DNA of 64,000 bases from contig NZ_VTVA01000002.1 in the NCBI RefSeq assembly GCF_008638345.1, positions 248,001 to 312,000 on the forward strand, in the 5' to 3' direction. The notes below the pieces were generated by a model. That model saw only the letters and a list, made by a program, of their open reading frames with translations. It was not told the origin of the DNA and ran no database searches. Below, piece after piece: positions 29,939 through 40,102 of this stretch. Source of the stretch: Pseudomonas saliphila. GTDB lineage: Bacteria > Pseudomonadota > Gammaproteobacteria > Pseudomonadales > Pseudomonadaceae. Made by a program: the position numbers and the translations under genes. Within the stretch, counting starts at the first letter, position 1; each line of letters opens with the position of its first letter.

Positions 29939-31762
29939 ATGACAACGGTCCCTCCTGAGCAGCCTGATGTTCCTGATGACGTGATTCAGCGTCTGCTAGC
30001 CAACCGCAGAGACTTGCTAGTGGACTCATCCAGCCAGTTTGGTACGGGCTTCCCCAGCGCCCGGGAATTGGCCGAAACCGTTGCCTTTGCTCCCATGCAA
30101 GGCAACATCTGGCTATTCGGTAGACGCTACCTGCTTATGCAAGGGGCTGCCTTCGGCCAGATTCGCAGGGAACTTGTGAACGGGCTGGGCCTGGAGAAAG
30201 CCCGTGGCATCTATACCCGTACCGGTTGGCATGCCGGCGCCCGTCTGGCTGAACAGGTCGCCAAACAGTGGCCCGAAGGCGACCACGACAGCCTGTTTGC
30301 GGCGGGACCACGTCTTAACATGCTCGAAGGTATGGTCAACGTCGAACCGATCCGCTTCGAGATCGACAGCAATGCAGGCCTGTTTTACGCCGAGATGTTC
30401 TGGCACAACTCCCTCGAGGCTCAGGAGCATATTGCCCACCACGGCTCCGGCAGTGATTGCGTGTGCTGGATGCAGACCGGTTTCGCCAGCGGTTACGCGT
30501 CCGCCCTGCTGGGCCGCATGGTGGTATTCCGCGAAACAGAATGCCGGGCGAATGGCTACCCAGCCTGTCGCATTGTTGGCAAGCCTGCCGAGCAATGGAA
30601 TGATCTGGAAAGTGATACCTCTGACCCTGAAGCGGATATTTTCTTCAGTCATATTCTGCACGGCGTGCCCGAGCCGGACGGATACGACGAGTCATCAGAG
30701 CAGACCAGCACCCAGATCATGGTCGGCTCCTCGGCTGCCTTTGTGGCCGCGCAGAAGATGCTCCAGCGGGTCGCGCCCACTCAGGCTACGGTGCTGCTGA
30801 CCGGTGAATCCGGCGTGGGCAAAGAACTGTTCGCGCAATATCTGCATCGTCACAGCTCTCGAAAACAGGGTCCCCTGGTAACCCTGAATTGCGCTTCGTT
30901 ACCGGAACATCTGGTCGAGGCCGAGCTGTTCGGCGCCGAGCGCGGCGCCTATACCGGCGCAGATCGCACACGGCCCGGACGTTTCGAACGGGCCAATGGC
31001 GGCACCCTGTTTCTGGATGAAATCGCCTCGCTGAGCCTGGATGCGCAAAGCAAGATTCTGCGTGCGTTGCAGGAGGGTGAGATCGAGCGAGTCGGCGGCG
31101 ACAAACCCATCCGCGTCAATGTGCGCCTGGTAGCCGCCGCCAACGTGCAGCTGCGTGATGAGGTACAGGCCGGACGCTTCCGTGAGGACCTGTTCTACCG
31201 GCTGAACGTGTACCCGATCCACATACCCAGCCTGCGTGACCGGCGTGATGACATACCCGAATTGATGGAGCATTTTCTACGCCGCTATTGCCAGCGTCAT
31301 ACGCGAAACGTCGTGGGATTCACCAGTCGATTGGTCAATACGCTGCTGACCCACCCCTTTGCCGGCAATATTCGCGAACTGCAGAATCTGATCGAGCGCG
31401 GCGTGATCAGCTGTGACGATGGCGAGGCGATGGACCTGCGGCATATCGCGCTCAACGGTGATCTCGCCGACCAGCCTGTTCCACTTGGTCTGACCGCTGA
31501 AGGCAAACTGACAACCCCGTTCCCGGCCGAGGCCAAATCGAACGACACGGCGCGACCCAAGCCGCGCCCACTGCACCCGGCCGTTGAGCGTCTGAACGCC
31601 TTTCTCAGCGGCTCCGACGAGCAACTGCAAACCTCGCTTGAGGAGATCGAGCAGTTATTGGTATCCCAGGCACTGAACCGCACCGCAGGCAATGTCACCG
31701 CCGCCGCGCAACTGATAGGCATGAGCCGGGCACAGGTGAATTATCGCTTGAAGGGGAAATAG
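29939..31762 (+). CDS. XylR/DmpR-type sigma-54-dependent transcriptional activator
   Basis: A 607-residue enhancer-binding protein. Order of domains: XylR_N aromatic-effector domain (about 45-150), V4R domain with the conserved Cys pattern ([19 protein letters not shown], about 170-215), AAA+ domain (about 258-490) with Walker A GESGVGKE (289-296) and a GAYTGA loop that contacts sigma-54, then a Fis-type helix-turn-helix at the C-terminus ([20 protein letters not shown]). Relatives (DmpR, XylR, TouR) are activated by phenols or toluenes binding the N-terminal domains. It is divergent from pchA, so it most likely turns on the p-cresol operon and perhaps the alcohol dehydrogenase at 32.1 kb. 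The actual effector is unproven. Confidence 0.9.
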   Translation: MTTVPPEQPDVPDDVIQRLLANRRDLLVDSSSQFGTGFPSARELAETVAFAPMQGNIWLFGRRYLLMQGAAFGQIRRELVNGLGLEKARGIYTRTGWHAGARLAEQVAKQWPEGDHDSLFAAGPRLNMLEGMVNVEPIRFEIDSNAGLFYAEMFWHNSLEAQEHIAHHGSGSDCVCWMQTGFASGYASALLGRMVVFRETECRANGYPACRIVGKPAEQWNDLESDTSDPEADIFFSHILHGVPEPDGYDESSEQTSTQIMVGSSAAFVAAQKMLQRVAPTQATVLLTGESGVGKELFAQYLHRHSSRKQGPLVTLNCASLPEHLVEAELFGAERGAYTGADRTRPGRFERANGGTLFLDEIASLSLDAQSKILRALQEGEIERVGGDKPIRVNVRLVAAANVQLRDEVQAGRFREDLFYRLNVYPIHIPSLRDRRDDIPELMEHFLRRYCQRHTRNVVGFTSRLVNTLLTHPFAGNIRELQNLIERGVISCDDGEAMDLRHIALNGDLADQPVPLGLTAEGKLTTPFPAEAKSNDTARPKPRPLHPAVERLNAFLSGSDEQLQTSLEEIEQLLVSQALNRTAGNVTAAAQLIGMSRAQVNYRLKGK

Positions 31763-31794
31763 CGGGCTGGCGGCTGGACGCCTCGTGGTTTGGT

Positions 31795-32085
31795 TTGAGC
31801 TGTGCGACAAGCTGGCCTGTCGGCCAGCGTCGTGCCAAGGGCGACACTCCCACGGGTTGTGTGCAGTGGCAGCACTCGGCGTATAGCTCGACTCGGTATT
31901 GGCCACGACCCTGCACCAACTGTAGGAGGGGCGATCGGGGCGCCGAACCGTCGCCGCGATCGGCGGCCGCAGGACGCCCGGGGTTTGGTTCAAGCTGGCC
32001 TGTCGGCCAGATCGCCGCGGCGGTTCGGCGTTCCGATCGTGCCTCCCATTTGGAAATCCGGCGTTTGCACCGTTCTTGTAGGACG
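31795..32085. repeat. cluster of REP/BIME-like palindromes
   Basis: The 325-base gap between the regulator and the alcohol dehydrogenase is built of palindromes: CTGGCCTGTCGGCCAG at about 31811 and again near 31998, and CGATCGGGGCGCCGAACCGTCGCCGCGATCG matched by an inverse GATCGCCGCGGCGGTTCGGCG. The CTGGCCG/AGGCCAG core is shared with 5884-5947 and the 161-bp units near 15 kb. No gene is seen. Confidence 0.7.
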
Positions 32086-32087
32086 CC

Positions 32088-33176
32088 TCAAGCCAACTTA
32101 AGTATCGGCTTGACCGCAACACCGTTAGCAGAATCCTCAAAGGCCTGATTGATCTGGTCAAAGTTGTAGAATTTCACCAGCTTGTCGAAGGGGAATTTGC
32201 CAGCCTTGTAGAACTCCACCAGCTTGGGAATGAATACCCGCGGGACCGAGTCGCCCTCGATCACACCGATCATGCTTTTGCCTTCGGCCATCAGGTCGTT
32301 GTGCACGTCGATCTTCATCTCGGGGGTCACGCCCACTATGGCGGCAGTACCCAGTGGGCGCAGCGCATGCAGGCATTGGAGCACAACAGGCGGTACGCCC
32401 GTGCTCTCCACTGCGTAATGCGTCCCGCCACCGCTGGCCGCCTTGATCTCCTTGACCACATCCACCTGTTTACCATTCAGCGCGTGGGTGGCGCCCAGCT
32501 CCTTGGCCAGTTCCAGACGGCTATCGTGCACATCGACAGCGAAGATCTGCTGACACCCGGCAATCTTGGCCGCCATGATTGCGCTCAGGCCTACCGCGCC
32601 GCAGCCATAAATCGCAATGGATGTACCGAACTCCGGTTTCAGGCGATTGAGTACCGTACCGGCACCGGTCTGAATACCGCAGCCGAGCGGCCCCAGCAGC
32701 GCCAGATCCACATCCTTGTCGACTTTCACTACGTTGCGCTCATGCGCCACCACGTGGCTACCGAAGGAGGATTGCCCGAAGAAGGTGGCAAGCTCGGTCT
32801 CGCCCTGATGCAGGCGGCAGGTGCAGTCTTCCATGTGCCCGCCGAAGTTCAGCTCGTTGAAGCGCGAGCACACTGTAGGGTGCCCGGTGAGGCAGTTCTC
32901 ACACTGACCGCAATGCGCAAAAGACATCACCACGTGATCGCCTACAGCCAGACTGGTGACGTTCTCGCCAATCTGCTCGACGACCCCGGAGCCCTCATGG
33001 CCCAACACGATGGGGTACGGGGAAATACCCAGATCACGCGCCACGGCGTCGGTATGACACACGCCGGTCGCCACCACCTTGACCAGTACTTCATTTGATT
33101 TGGGCGCGGAAAGCGATACTTCCTCTATGGCGAAATCATCACCCTGGGCATGGGTTACTGCAGCTTGAATCTTCAT
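32088..33176 (-). CDS. zinc-dependent aryl-alcohol dehydrogenase (XylB-like)
   Basis: A medium-chain, zinc-containing, NAD-dependent alcohol dehydrogenase of 362 residues. Catalytic zinc ligands are in TGVCHTD, GHEGSG and GPLGCGIQTGAG; the structural zinc lobe has CGQCENC-x6-C; the Rossmann motif is YGCGAVGLSA. The sequence type matches benzyl/aryl alcohol dehydrogenases. Next to pchACXF it could oxidise 4-hydroxybenzyl alcohol, the intermediate of the cresol route, to the aldehyde used by PchA. A strong -24/-12 promoter lies upstream, suggesting shared sigma-54 control. ATG 33176 is chosen; in-frame codons further upstream run into that promoter. Confidence 0.88.
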   Translation of the reverse strand: MKIQAAVTHAQGDDFAIEEVSLSAPKSNEVLVKVVATGVCHTDAVARDLGISPYPIVLGHEGSGVVEQIGENVTSLAVGDHVVMSFAHCGQCENCLTGHPTVCSRFNELNFGGHMEDCTCRLHQGETELATFFGQSSFGSHVVAHERNVVKVDKDVDLALLGPLGCGIQTGAGTVLNRLKPEFGTSIAIYGCGAVGLSAIMAAKIAGCQQIFAVDVHDSRLELAKELGATHALNGKQVDVVKEIKAASGGGTHYAVESTGVPPVVLQCLHALRPLGTAAIVGVTPEMKIDVHNDLMAEGKSMIGVIEGDSVPRVFIPKLVEFYKAGKFPFDKLVKFYNFDQINQAFEDSANGVAVKPILKLA

Positions 33177-33224
33177 ATCTTCTGACTCCCGTATTCGTGT
33201 TGTGTGAAGAACATTGCCCTCCTT

Positions 33225-33240
33225 TGCAATCATCGGACCA
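33225..33240 (-). promoter_or_regulatory. sigma-54 promoter of the aryl-alcohol dehydrogenase
   Basis: On the minus strand, TGGTCCGATGATTGCA has GG at -24, a perfect TTGCA at -12 and exact spacing. The predicted start (about 33213) lies 37 bases before the ATG. Confidence 0.65.
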
Positions 33241-33506
33241 AACTGATGGTTTTGCATTGCCGAGCCCAGCGTCGGGTGGGCGGTCGCTGCTCAACACCTC
33301 CTGAACGACTCTAGCTCTTAGCCATCCCCTTTGCCCCCCAGCCGCTAAACTCCCATGGGATTTCGGAAAAAACATATCTACTTTACCGATCTTAAACCCG
33401 CAAATATCGCGCTTTTTATATCGGATTCCCTGTCTGATAATGACTCATCAATGCGAACAACCGAGTCGGTCAGCACCCTGCCCGACCTAAACGGAGACAG
33501 ACACCT
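33241..33506. other. intergenic region upstream of the divergent alcohol dehydrogenase and FMN reductase
   Basis: Together with the promoter above this makes a 330-base gene-free stretch. A TTGATGAGTCA (minus strand, about 33444-33454) resembles the half-sites upstream of pchA. Otherwise nothing recognisable is seen; AT-rich DNA at 33360-33430 may hold the reductase promoter. Confidence 0.4.
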
Positions 33507-34058
33507 ATGAACACTTATCACCTGGCCATTATTGTGGGCAGCAACCGCCGCGAATCCACCAATCGCCAACTCGCCGAAGCCATTGCCAAGCTACTGCCTG
33601 ACAACATCGAGGTCAGCTATCCGCAGATTGATGACCTGCCACTGTATAACCTGGATCTGGAAGGCGAGCGCCCAGCCAGCGTGAACCGGTTTACTGATGC
33701 AGTGCGCGCAGCCGATGCGGTGTTGATGGTTACCCCCGAGCACAACAGGTCACTGCCAGCAGTGCTGAAGAACGCCATCGACTGGGGTTCCAAGCCTATG
33801 GACAAGAACGTCTGGTTCGACAAGCCCGTCGCCATCACGGGCACGTCGCCTGGCGCCATTGGCACGGCGCTGGCGCAACAGCACCTTCGTCAGGTCATGG
33901 GTATTCTCGGCTCGGTGGTATTGGGCGGCGAAGCCTATCTGCAGTTCCGTCCCGGTCTGATCACTGAGAACGGTGAGATCGGCGAAGACAGCCATCAGTT
34001 CGTGAAGAACTACATGGACCGTTTCGTCAGCCTTGTTGGGAAGTTGGTACAGCGCTAA
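33507..34058 (+). CDS. NADPH-dependent FMN reductase family (ChrR-like quinone reductase)
   Basis: A 183-residue flavodoxin-fold protein. The N-terminal IVGSNRRESTNRQLAEAI is the FMN phosphate-binding loop and TPEHNRSLPAVLKNAIDW is the family signature shared with ChrR, YieF and azoreductase-like proteins. These enzymes reduce quinones, chromate or free FMN with NAD(P)H. A reading as detoxification of quinones made during aromatic catabolism is speculative. GGAG lies ten bases upstream of the ATG. Confidence 0.88.
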   Translation: MNTYHLAIIVGSNRRESTNRQLAEAIAKLLPDNIEVSYPQIDDLPLYNLDLEGERPASVNRFTDAVRAADAVLMVTPEHNRSLPAVLKNAIDWGSKPMDKNVWFDKPVAITGTSPGAIGTALAQQHLRQVMGILGSVVLGGEAYLQFRPGLITENGEIGEDSHQFVKNYMDRFVSLVGKLVQR

Positions 34059-34074
34059 GCAGCCTGCGCTGCCA

Positions 34075-34100
34075 CGCCAGGGTCGAAGAAGACCCTGGCG
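34075..34100. terminator. hairpin between convergent FMN reductase and tsdA
   Basis: CGCCAGGGTC-gaagaa-GACCCTGGCG: a perfect ten-base GC stem. There is no clear T tract on either side, so it may be a weak terminator or an mRNA-stabilising hairpin. Confidence 0.5.
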
Positions 34101-34114
34101 CAACTGCAATAATA

Positions 34115-35035
34115 CTAGTTCGTCCCCTGCCCCAGCACTACGCCGTCAACCTCGACACCATAGAGATTGACGCCATCATTGGCGTGATACTTCTTGCGGG
34201 TTTCCTCGATCGAGCCATCGATCAGGCGTGGATCCTGAGGACGTTCGTGACTGTTCATGAACGCGGCAACGTTCCAGGCCTGTTCATCGGTGAGTGATCC
34301 GCCTTTACCCAAGGGCATGCTTTCCTTGATGAAGGCCGCCGCGGTGTTGATGCGGTGCATGCCAGCGCCCCAGTTGAATGATTCCTTGCCCCATAGCGGC
34401 GGGAACACGAAATCCTCGCCTGATTTCTGCCCCTGACCTTCAGGTCCGTGGCAGACCGCGCACTGGGCATCATAGACTTGGCGGCCCTGAGCCAGGTCGT
34501 AGCCGCCAGCAGGCTCAGGCACTTCCGGATACGCTCGACCGGGAAGCACTTCTGCAACCGGTGCGCCGGTGGACAGCCAATAGGAATAGGCAGTGAGCGC
34601 ATTCAGTACGTGACTATCAGCCGGCGGCGGTGTGCCGTTCATGCTGAACTGGAAACACCCCTGCATACGTTCCGCGTAGGTATTAACCTTGTCGTTCTTC
34701 GAACGATAAGCCGGGTACATCGGGTACGCACCCCACAAGGGCGCCGAATTGGGCTTGCGGCCCTGATCCATATGACAATTGGCGCAGGTCATGCCATTAC
34801 CCACATATTCCGGAGCACGCTTACGGGTGTCGACAAAAATCGCGCGCCCTTCGCGTACCAGCTCACCGAATGCATTATCCGGCAAGTCACTTTCACTGGG
34901 TGGTTGGAAATATTCCGCGCCGGCAGCCGGCTGAGCGGAGGGCGCCAGTTGCGATTGATCATCCATAGGCACAGCTGTTTGCGCAGCGACTGGCAGCGAT
35001 AAAAAGGTCGCGGCCACGGCAAGATACATTCTCAT
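34115..35035 (-). CDS. tsdA: thiosulfate dehydrogenase (tetrathionate-forming), diheme cytochrome c
   Basis: A periplasmic diheme cytochrome c that joins two thiosulfates into tetrathionate. The 306-residue precursor has a signal peptide (MRMYLAVAATFLSLPVAAQTA). Two heme sites are present: CANCH (C84-H88) and CAVCH (C192-H196). Cys127 in RMQGCFQFSMNG sits where TsdA enzymes have the unusual axial heme cysteine, with the flanking S-M-N-G motif. An alternative GTG start at 35050 overlaps tsdB; ATG 35035 has AGGA nine bases upstream. The tsdB-tsdA order is as in P. stutzeri. Assignment rests on motif and context, so a related SoxA/TsdA-like cytochrome is possible. Confidence 0.82.
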   Translation of the reverse strand: MRMYLAVAATFLSLPVAAQTAVPMDDQSQLAPSAQPAAGAEYFQPPSESDLPDNAFGELVREGRAIFVDTRKRAPEYVGNGMTCANCHMDQGRKPNSAPLWGAYPMYPAYRSKNDKVNTYAERMQGCFQFSMNGTPPPADSHVLNALTAYSYWLSTGAPVAEVLPGRAYPEVPEPAGGYDLAQGRQVYDAQCAVCHGPEGQGQKSGEDFVFPPLWGKESFNWGAGMHRINTAAAFIKESMPLGKGGSLTDEQAWNVAAFMNSHERPQDPRLIDGSIEETRKKYHANDGVNLYGVEVDGVVLGQGTN

Positions 35036-35046
35036 GTTCAACGTCC

Positions 35047-35679
35047 TCACTTACCCAGGCCAGAAAAATAGTCGGATACTGCCGTGACCTCTTCGTCAGT
35101 CATACTCCTGGCAATATGTCCCATCAGATCATTGGGATCGTTCTGGCGGGTGCCCTCACGCCATGCAACCAACTGAGACGCCAGATAGTTTGAAGACTGA
35201 CCCACCAACGGAGGAAAAGCGTCACCTACCCCCACACCGCCCGGCCCGTGGCACGACACACACTCGGGAATATTGCGATCCCAGGCACCGCGCAGAGCCA
35301 ACTGCGCACCCAGCGAATCCACTTCACTGCTACGCTCGACGCGCGGATAGGAGGGTGTGGGCATATTCTCGATGTATTGCGAGACGCTTTGAATTTCCTC
35401 ATCGGTCAACGCATTTACGATCGGAGACATCACCGGGGCGACCCGCGAACCGGCCTTCAGGTCGTGCAGCTGCTTCTCCATATAAGTTGCCGATAGACCG
35501 GCCAGCCGAGGAAAACCTGAAGCCGCCATACCCAAGCCATCGGCTCCATGACAGGTCACACAGGCGAGCGCTGCGGCATTCGCACCGCCTTTGCTATAGA
35601 TATCCGCTCCAGCGTCAGCCTGAATAGACGTGGTTAACAGACAGGTCAGCAGTCCCGCCGCAACGCTTATTGTTTTCAT
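35047..35679 (-). CDS. tsdB: diheme cytochrome c4-type electron acceptor TsdB
   Basis: A 210-residue exported cytochrome with a Sec signal peptide (MKTISVAAGLLTCLLTTSIQA) and two homologous halves, each with a heme site (CVTCHGADG and CVSCHGPGG) and a downstream Met ligand region (PVMSPIVN, DLMGHIARSM), the pattern of cytochromes c4. In P. stutzeri the partner TsdB accepts electrons from TsdA and passes them on towards terminal oxidases. It ends 11 bases before tsdA. Confidence 0.82.
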   Translation of the reverse strand: MKTISVAAGLLTCLLTTSIQADAGADIYSKGGANAAALACVTCHGADGLGMAASGFPRLAGLSATYMEKQLHDLKAGSRVAPVMSPIVNALTDEEIQSVSQYIENMPTPSYPRVERSSEVDSLGAQLALRGAWDRNIPECVSCHGPGGVGVGDAFPPLVGQSSNYLASQLVAWREGTRQNDPNDLMGHIARSMTDEEVTAVSDYFSGLGK

Positions 35680-35830
35680 AGAACCTCAATACAAATGGGG
35701 TGACCACCGGCGATCAGCCGGCGCTCGATAACATTGGGGAAAGTAAGGATATTATGCCGACTGCGGCGAATTGTCACTGTGCAGAAAGGTGAATCAAGCA
35801 TTGCGAAGGGACTGGGGCCGCCGTTTTCCT

Positions 35831-36163
35831 TCAGTGCACAACCGCTTTGGAAAACACATTCAGCACAACCACCCCGGAAATGATCAAGCCCATGCCAATG
35901 AATGCCGGCAGATCCAGTTTCTGCCCGTACAGCAGCCAGGCCACCGCTGTAATCAGGACGATGCCGGCACCGGACCAGACAGCGTAGGCGATACCCACCG
36001 GGATGGTGCGCAGCGTGAGCGACAGCAGATAAAAAGCGATGCCGTAACCCACCGCGACCAGCACCGAAGGCCAGGGCTTGCTAAACCCTGCACTGGCCTT
36101 CAGTGCCGAGGTTGCAATGACCTCGGCGACGATCGCTACGGACAGGAATATCCAGTTTTTCAT
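35831..36163 (-). CDS. small multidrug resistance (SMR) efflux protein, EmrE/Qac type
   Basis: A 110-residue inner-membrane protein with four hydrophobic helices. The essential Glu14 is present in [12 protein letters not shown], followed by the [12 protein letters not shown] and [13 protein letters not shown] signatures of proton-coupled SMR exporters for quaternary ammonium and other lipophilic cations. A guanidinium exporter (Gdx/SugE) is less likely, given [10 protein letters not shown]. It appears to be a single-gene unit. Confidence 0.92.
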   Translation of the reverse strand: MKNWIFLSVAIVAEVIATSALKASAGFSKPWPSVLVAVGYGIAFYLLSLTLRTIPVGIAYAVWSGAGIVLITAVAWLLYGQKLDLPAFIGMGLIISGVVVLNVFSKAVVH

Positions 36164-36219
36164 TATTTCGCGCTCGTTTGATTACCAGTGGGAATGATAG
36201 CAGCGCACGCGAATCATCC

Positions 36220-37341
36220 TTACGCCATTCCGGCGATGCTCTTGCGAAAGCGCCGCAGCGCTAGTGCAAAGAACAGCCCGCCGATGGCGGCAAGCGCCAG
36301 GAAACGGGGCCAGACTATGTCGAGCCCTGCTCCCCGAAACAGGATTGCCTGTGCCAGCGAGATGAAGTGCGTGGTTGGCGCTGCCTGCATGACCGCCTGC
36401 ACCAGTTCCGGCATATTCTCGAAGGGGGTCGAGCCGCCAGACAGCATCTGCAGGGGCATCAGTACCAGGATGATCAGCATGCCCAGCTGAGGCATGGAGC
36501 GGGCAATGGTCGCCATGAAAATGCCCATGGACGTGGTAGCAAAGAGGTGCAAGGCCGCCCCCACCAGAAACAGCGGTACCGAGCCTTCAATGGGTACCCG
36601 CATCAACCCCTGCACCAGCAGGACCAGGGACGCACTGGACACCAGAAGGACAACCAGGCCCATGGACCAGACCTTCGCCAGCATGATTTCCAATGGGGTC
36701 AGCGGCATCACCAGCAGGTGTTCGATGGTGCCGTGCTCGCGCTCGCGGATCAGCGCTGCGCCGGTGAGGATGATCGAGAGCATGGTGATGTTATCAATGA
36801 CCTTGACCACCGTCCCGAACCAGCTTTGAGTCAGCGAGGGGTTGAAGCGGTTACGTACCTGCAGCGCCACCGGCAGTTCGACGCTCTGTCCTCCCTGGGA
36901 AAAGGCCCGAGCCTCCATTGTGAGGATCGCCTGAATATAACTGGCCCCGAGAAAGGCCTGCATCAGTCGGGTGGCATCCACATTGAGTTGAATGGTTGGC
37001 TCTCTGCCCGCCAGCAGATCGCGTTGAAAGCCCGGAGGGAAATCCAGCACGAAGGTGTAGTCGCCCGCATCCATCAGCGGGTCGATCTGGCGCTGCTCGA
37101 CCATAGCCGGGCTGATGAAATACGGCGGGTAAAACGCAGCGACCATGCGCGTGGACAGTGGCGAACGGTCTTCATCCACTATCGCGATAGGCGCCATGTG
37201 CAGGGTTTCCGGAATACTGGAGCCGCTCACATAGACGCTGATACTGAAGGAGAACAGGATCAGGCCCAACATGATCTTGTCGCGCCACAGGCTGCGCCAT
37301 TCTTTTATCCCGAGATGGAAGACATTGCGTAGGCGATCCAT
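36220..37341 (-). CDS. yhhJ: ABC-2 type permease, YhhJ family
   Basis: A 373-residue ABC-2 membrane subunit: one N-terminal helix (MLGLILFSFSISVYV), a large periplasmic domain (about 45-175), then five C-terminal helices including REREHGTIEHLLVMPLTPLEI, the family signature. ATG 37341 is preferred, as GGAG lies eight bases upstream; the in-frame TTG at 37347 is too close to it. It starts two bases after the rbbA stop. The yhiI-rbbA-yhhJ order is the same as in E. coli. Confidence 0.9.
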   Translation of the reverse strand: MDRLRNVFHLGIKEWRSLWRDKIMLGLILFSFSISVYVSGSSIPETLHMAPIAIVDEDRSPLSTRMVAAFYPPYFISPAMVEQRQIDPLMDAGDYTFVLDFPPGFQRDLLAGREPTIQLNVDATRLMQAFLGASYIQAILTMEARAFSQGGQSVELPVALQVRNRFNPSLTQSWFGTVVKVIDNITMLSIILTGAALIREREHGTIEHLLVMPLTPLEIMLAKVWSMGLVVLLVSSASLVLLVQGLMRVPIEGSVPLFLVGAALHLFATTSMGIFMATIARSMPQLGMLIILVLMPLQMLSGGSTPFENMPELVQAVMQAAPTTHFISLAQAILFRGAGLDIVWPRFLALAAIGGLFFALALRRFRKSIAGMA

Positions 37342-37343
37342 TC

Positions 37344-40091
37344 TCAATGCTCCTGCTTCTTCAGTGACAGCAGGCTCAGCCCGAGAATCACCGGCACTGA
37401 CCAGGCGAGCGACCAGATTGAGCTGGACAGTTCAGCAAAGCCGAGTGCCTTGGAGAAGGCCCCGTTACTGATTGTCAGAAAGTGCGCGGTGGGATAGATC
37501 TCGCCAATCAACCGCGGGATCCCCTCAAGCGCGGAGACCGGCGTCAACATGCCTGAAAAGGTGACGGCGGGAATCAGCGTAACGATGGCGGTACCGAAGA
37601 TGGCAGCCGTCTGGCTGCGCATGAAACTGGAAACGAGCAAACCCAGGCCCGTGGCCGCCAGCACATAGAGCAGCGCCGCGATGAGATAGGCCAGATAGCT
37701 GCCCTTGAAGGGTACACCGAAGGCGAACACCGCCAACGCAGTCAGCAGCAGGAAATTTGCCATCGCCAGCGCCACATAGGGCAGCTGCTTTCCCAGCAAA
37801 AACTCCAGGCGCGTGACCGGCGTAACGTAGAAATTGATGATCGAGCCCAGCTCCTTCTCTCGCACCACACTCAGGGCGGTCAGCATGGCGGGGATCATCA
37901 TCAGCAAAAGGGGGACAACCATCGGGACGATGGCCACCAGACTGGCGATTTCAGGATTGTAGCGAAAGCGGGTCTCGACATTGATCATCGACGAGCGACT
38001 CGTCGGCATTGATTGAAAACGCACTTGCTCCTGCAGCCAGCTGCTATGCAGCAGTTGCAGATAGCCAGCAACGGTTTCTGCGCGACTGGGCATTGCCCCA
38101 TCAACCCAGGCGCCAATCTCCACCTGACGCCCATGTTGCAGATTCCGGGCAAATCCGGGGGGAATCTCCAACGCCATGGTCAGCTCACCGCTACGCATGC
38201 GCCGATCCAGATCCGCATAATCGCTAACCGGCAGGCGCTCGACAAAGTATTGGGAGCCACTCAGATTCAATATATATTGCCGACTGGTGCTGGTCTGGTC
38301 CCGGTCGAGGACGGCGAAACTGATATCTTCCACGTCCATGCTGATGCCGTAACCCATGATGACCAGCAGTATTACCGAGCCCAACAGCGCCAGCGTCGCG
38401 CGGATCGGGTCCCGCTGTAATTCCAGCCGTTCCCGACGGGCATAACTGAACAAACGCAGCAGACTGAAGCGTTTCGGCACCTGGCTTACCGCCCCCGCCT
38501 TGGCCACCGGCGGCGCGGCGGTATCGTTGGCCTTGCCGGCCGCTTCTTCCAGGTAGGCGACGAAGGCCGCATCCAGCGACGCCGCGCCCCGGGCGTCCCT
38601 CAGCGCCATGGGGGTATCGCTGGCCAGAATCTGCCCGGCGTGCATCAGCGAAACCCTGTCGCAACGTTCAGCCTCGTTCATGAAATGGGTCGAGATAAAA
38701 ATGGTGACCCTGTCCTGACGCGACAGGTCGATCAGCAATTGCCAGAACTGATCGCGGGCGATCGGGTCAACCCCGGAGGTGGGCTCGTCAAGAATCAGCA
38801 GCTCTGGTTTGTGGATCACCGCGACGGCTAGCGACAACCGCTGGCGGACACCCAGCGGCAGCGCGGATGGCTGCTCGTCGAATACGTCGGTCAGCCCGAA
38901 ACGCTCAAGCATGTCCTGTACGCGCGGCGCAATGGCCGTTTCCGGCATGTGAAACAGCCGCGCGTGCAGCTCCAGATTCTGGCGAACCGTGAGCTCCATA
39001 TACAGCGAAAAGGATTGGGACATGTAGCCAACCCGGCGGCGGGTGGCCAGATCGTTGGCGTCCACCAACTGTCCGAACAGCCGGGCCTGGCCTTCCGACG
39101 CCGGCAACAGCCCGGTGAGCATTTTCATCACGGTGGTCTTGCCGCAGCCGTTGGAGCCGAGAAAGCCGAAGATCTCGCCCCGCTCGACCCGCAGGTTGAC
39201 GTTCTTGACTGCCACAAAATCGCCAAAGCGCATGGTCAAGCCTTCCGCCTCGATGGCGATCTCAGGCTGGCCGTCCGCTGCTGGATGTCGGGGCGGGATA
39301 ACCACCGTCTGGTGTCGGCTGCTCTTATGCTCGGGCAACAGACCAATGAATGCAGCTTCCAGGGAATCGGTGCCGGTACGCTCGCGCAGCGCCTGGGCGG
39401 TGCCGGTTGCGAGGATGCGCCCTTCGTCCATGGCCACCAGCCAGTCGAAACCCTCGGCTTCCTCCATATAGGCGGTGGCAATCAGTACACTCATGCCGGG
39501 CCGGCGACTGCGCACTTTCTGGATCAACGTCCAGAATTGTGCCCGCGACAACGGATCGACGCCGGTGGTGGGTTCATCCAGCACCAGCAGATCCGGGTCG
39601 TGAATCAGCGCGCAGCACAGCCCCAGTTTTTGTTTCATGCCCCCGGAGAGCTTGCCGGCCGGTCGGTCGCGAAAACGCAGAAGATCCGTCGCGGCCAGCA
39701 ACTCCTCCATGCGCAGCGCCCGTTCCTGCTTGTCATGGCCGAACAGCCGCGCGAAGAAATCCAGATTCTCGTAAACCGACAAGGTGGGGTACAGGTTCTT
39801 GCCCAGCCCCTGCGGCATATAGGCGATGCGCGGTCCGGTCAGACGGCGATGCCGAGCATCGTCCATATCGCCACCCAGCACCTCAATCTGGCCCTGCTGT
39901 ATTCCCCGGGCGCCGCTGATCAGCGATAACAGACTGGATTTACCCACCCCATCCGGCCCGATCAGCCCCACCATGCGCCGTGCCGGAACCTCCAGACTGA
40001 TGTCCTGCAGCGCCGGCTTTTTGCCGTAGCGCAGGCTGACACCGTCCGACCGGATGACGGCCGGTGCATCCCCTTCAGTGTCATCACTCAT
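37344..40091 (-). CDS. rbbA: RbbA-type fused double ABC ATPase with ABC-2 permease domain
   Basis: A 915-residue fusion. The first ATPase has Walker [10 protein letters not shown] and signature LSGGMKQK. The second has GSNGCGKTT and a degenerate signature [10 protein letters not shown]-terminal ABC-2 permease half (about 560-915) contains [20 protein letters not shown] and six membrane segments. E. coli RbbA (ribosome-bound ATPase, 911 residues) has this layout, and the family is also treated as a multidrug/efflux exporter with YhiI and YhhJ. ATG 40091 is preferred: it lies 11 bases after the yhiI stop, whereas the upstream in-frame start (40139) would overlap yhiI. Confidence 0.9.
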   Translation of the reverse strand: MSDDTEGDAPAVIRSDGVSLRYGKKPALQDISLEVPARRMVGLIGPDGVGKSSLLSLISGARGIQQGQIEVLGGDMDDARHRRLTGPRIAYMPQGLGKNLYPTLSVYENLDFFARLFGHDKQERALRMEELLAATDLLRFRDRPAGKLSGGMKQKLGLCCALIHDPDLLVLDEPTTGVDPLSRAQFWTLIQKVRSRRPGMSVLIATAYMEEAEGFDWLVAMDEGRILATGTAQALRERTGTDSLEAAFIGLLPEHKSSRHQTVVIPPRHPAADGQPEIAIEAEGLTMRFGDFVAVKNVNLRVERGEIFGFLGSNGCGKTTVMKMLTGLLPASEGQARLFGQLVDANDLATRRRVGYMSQSFSLYMELTVRQNLELHARLFHMPETAIAPRVQDMLERFGLTDVFDEQPSALPLGVRQRLSLAVAVIHKPELLILDEPTSGVDPIARDQFWQLLIDLSRQDRVTIFISTHFMNEAERCDRVSLMHAGQILASDTPMALRDARGAASLDAAFVAYLEEAAGKANDTAAPPVAKAGAVSQVPKRFSLLRLFSYARRERLELQRDPIRATLALLGSVILLVIMGYGISMDVEDISFAVLDRDQTSTSRQYILNLSGSQYFVERLPVSDYADLDRRMRSGELTMALEIPPGFARNLQHGRQVEIGAWVDGAMPSRAETVAGYLQLLHSSWLQEQVRFQSMPTSRSSMINVETRFRYNPEIASLVAIVPMVVPLLLMMIPAMLTALSVVREKELGSIINFYVTPVTRLEFLLGKQLPYVALAMANFLLLTALAVFAFGVPFKGSYLAYLIAALLYVLAATGLGLLVSSFMRSQTAAIFGTAIVTLIPAVTFSGMLTPVSALEGIPRLIGEIYPTAHFLTISNGAFSKALGFAELSSSIWSLAWSVPVILGLSLLSLKKQEH

Positions 40092-40102
40092 CACGGGCAC
40101 CT

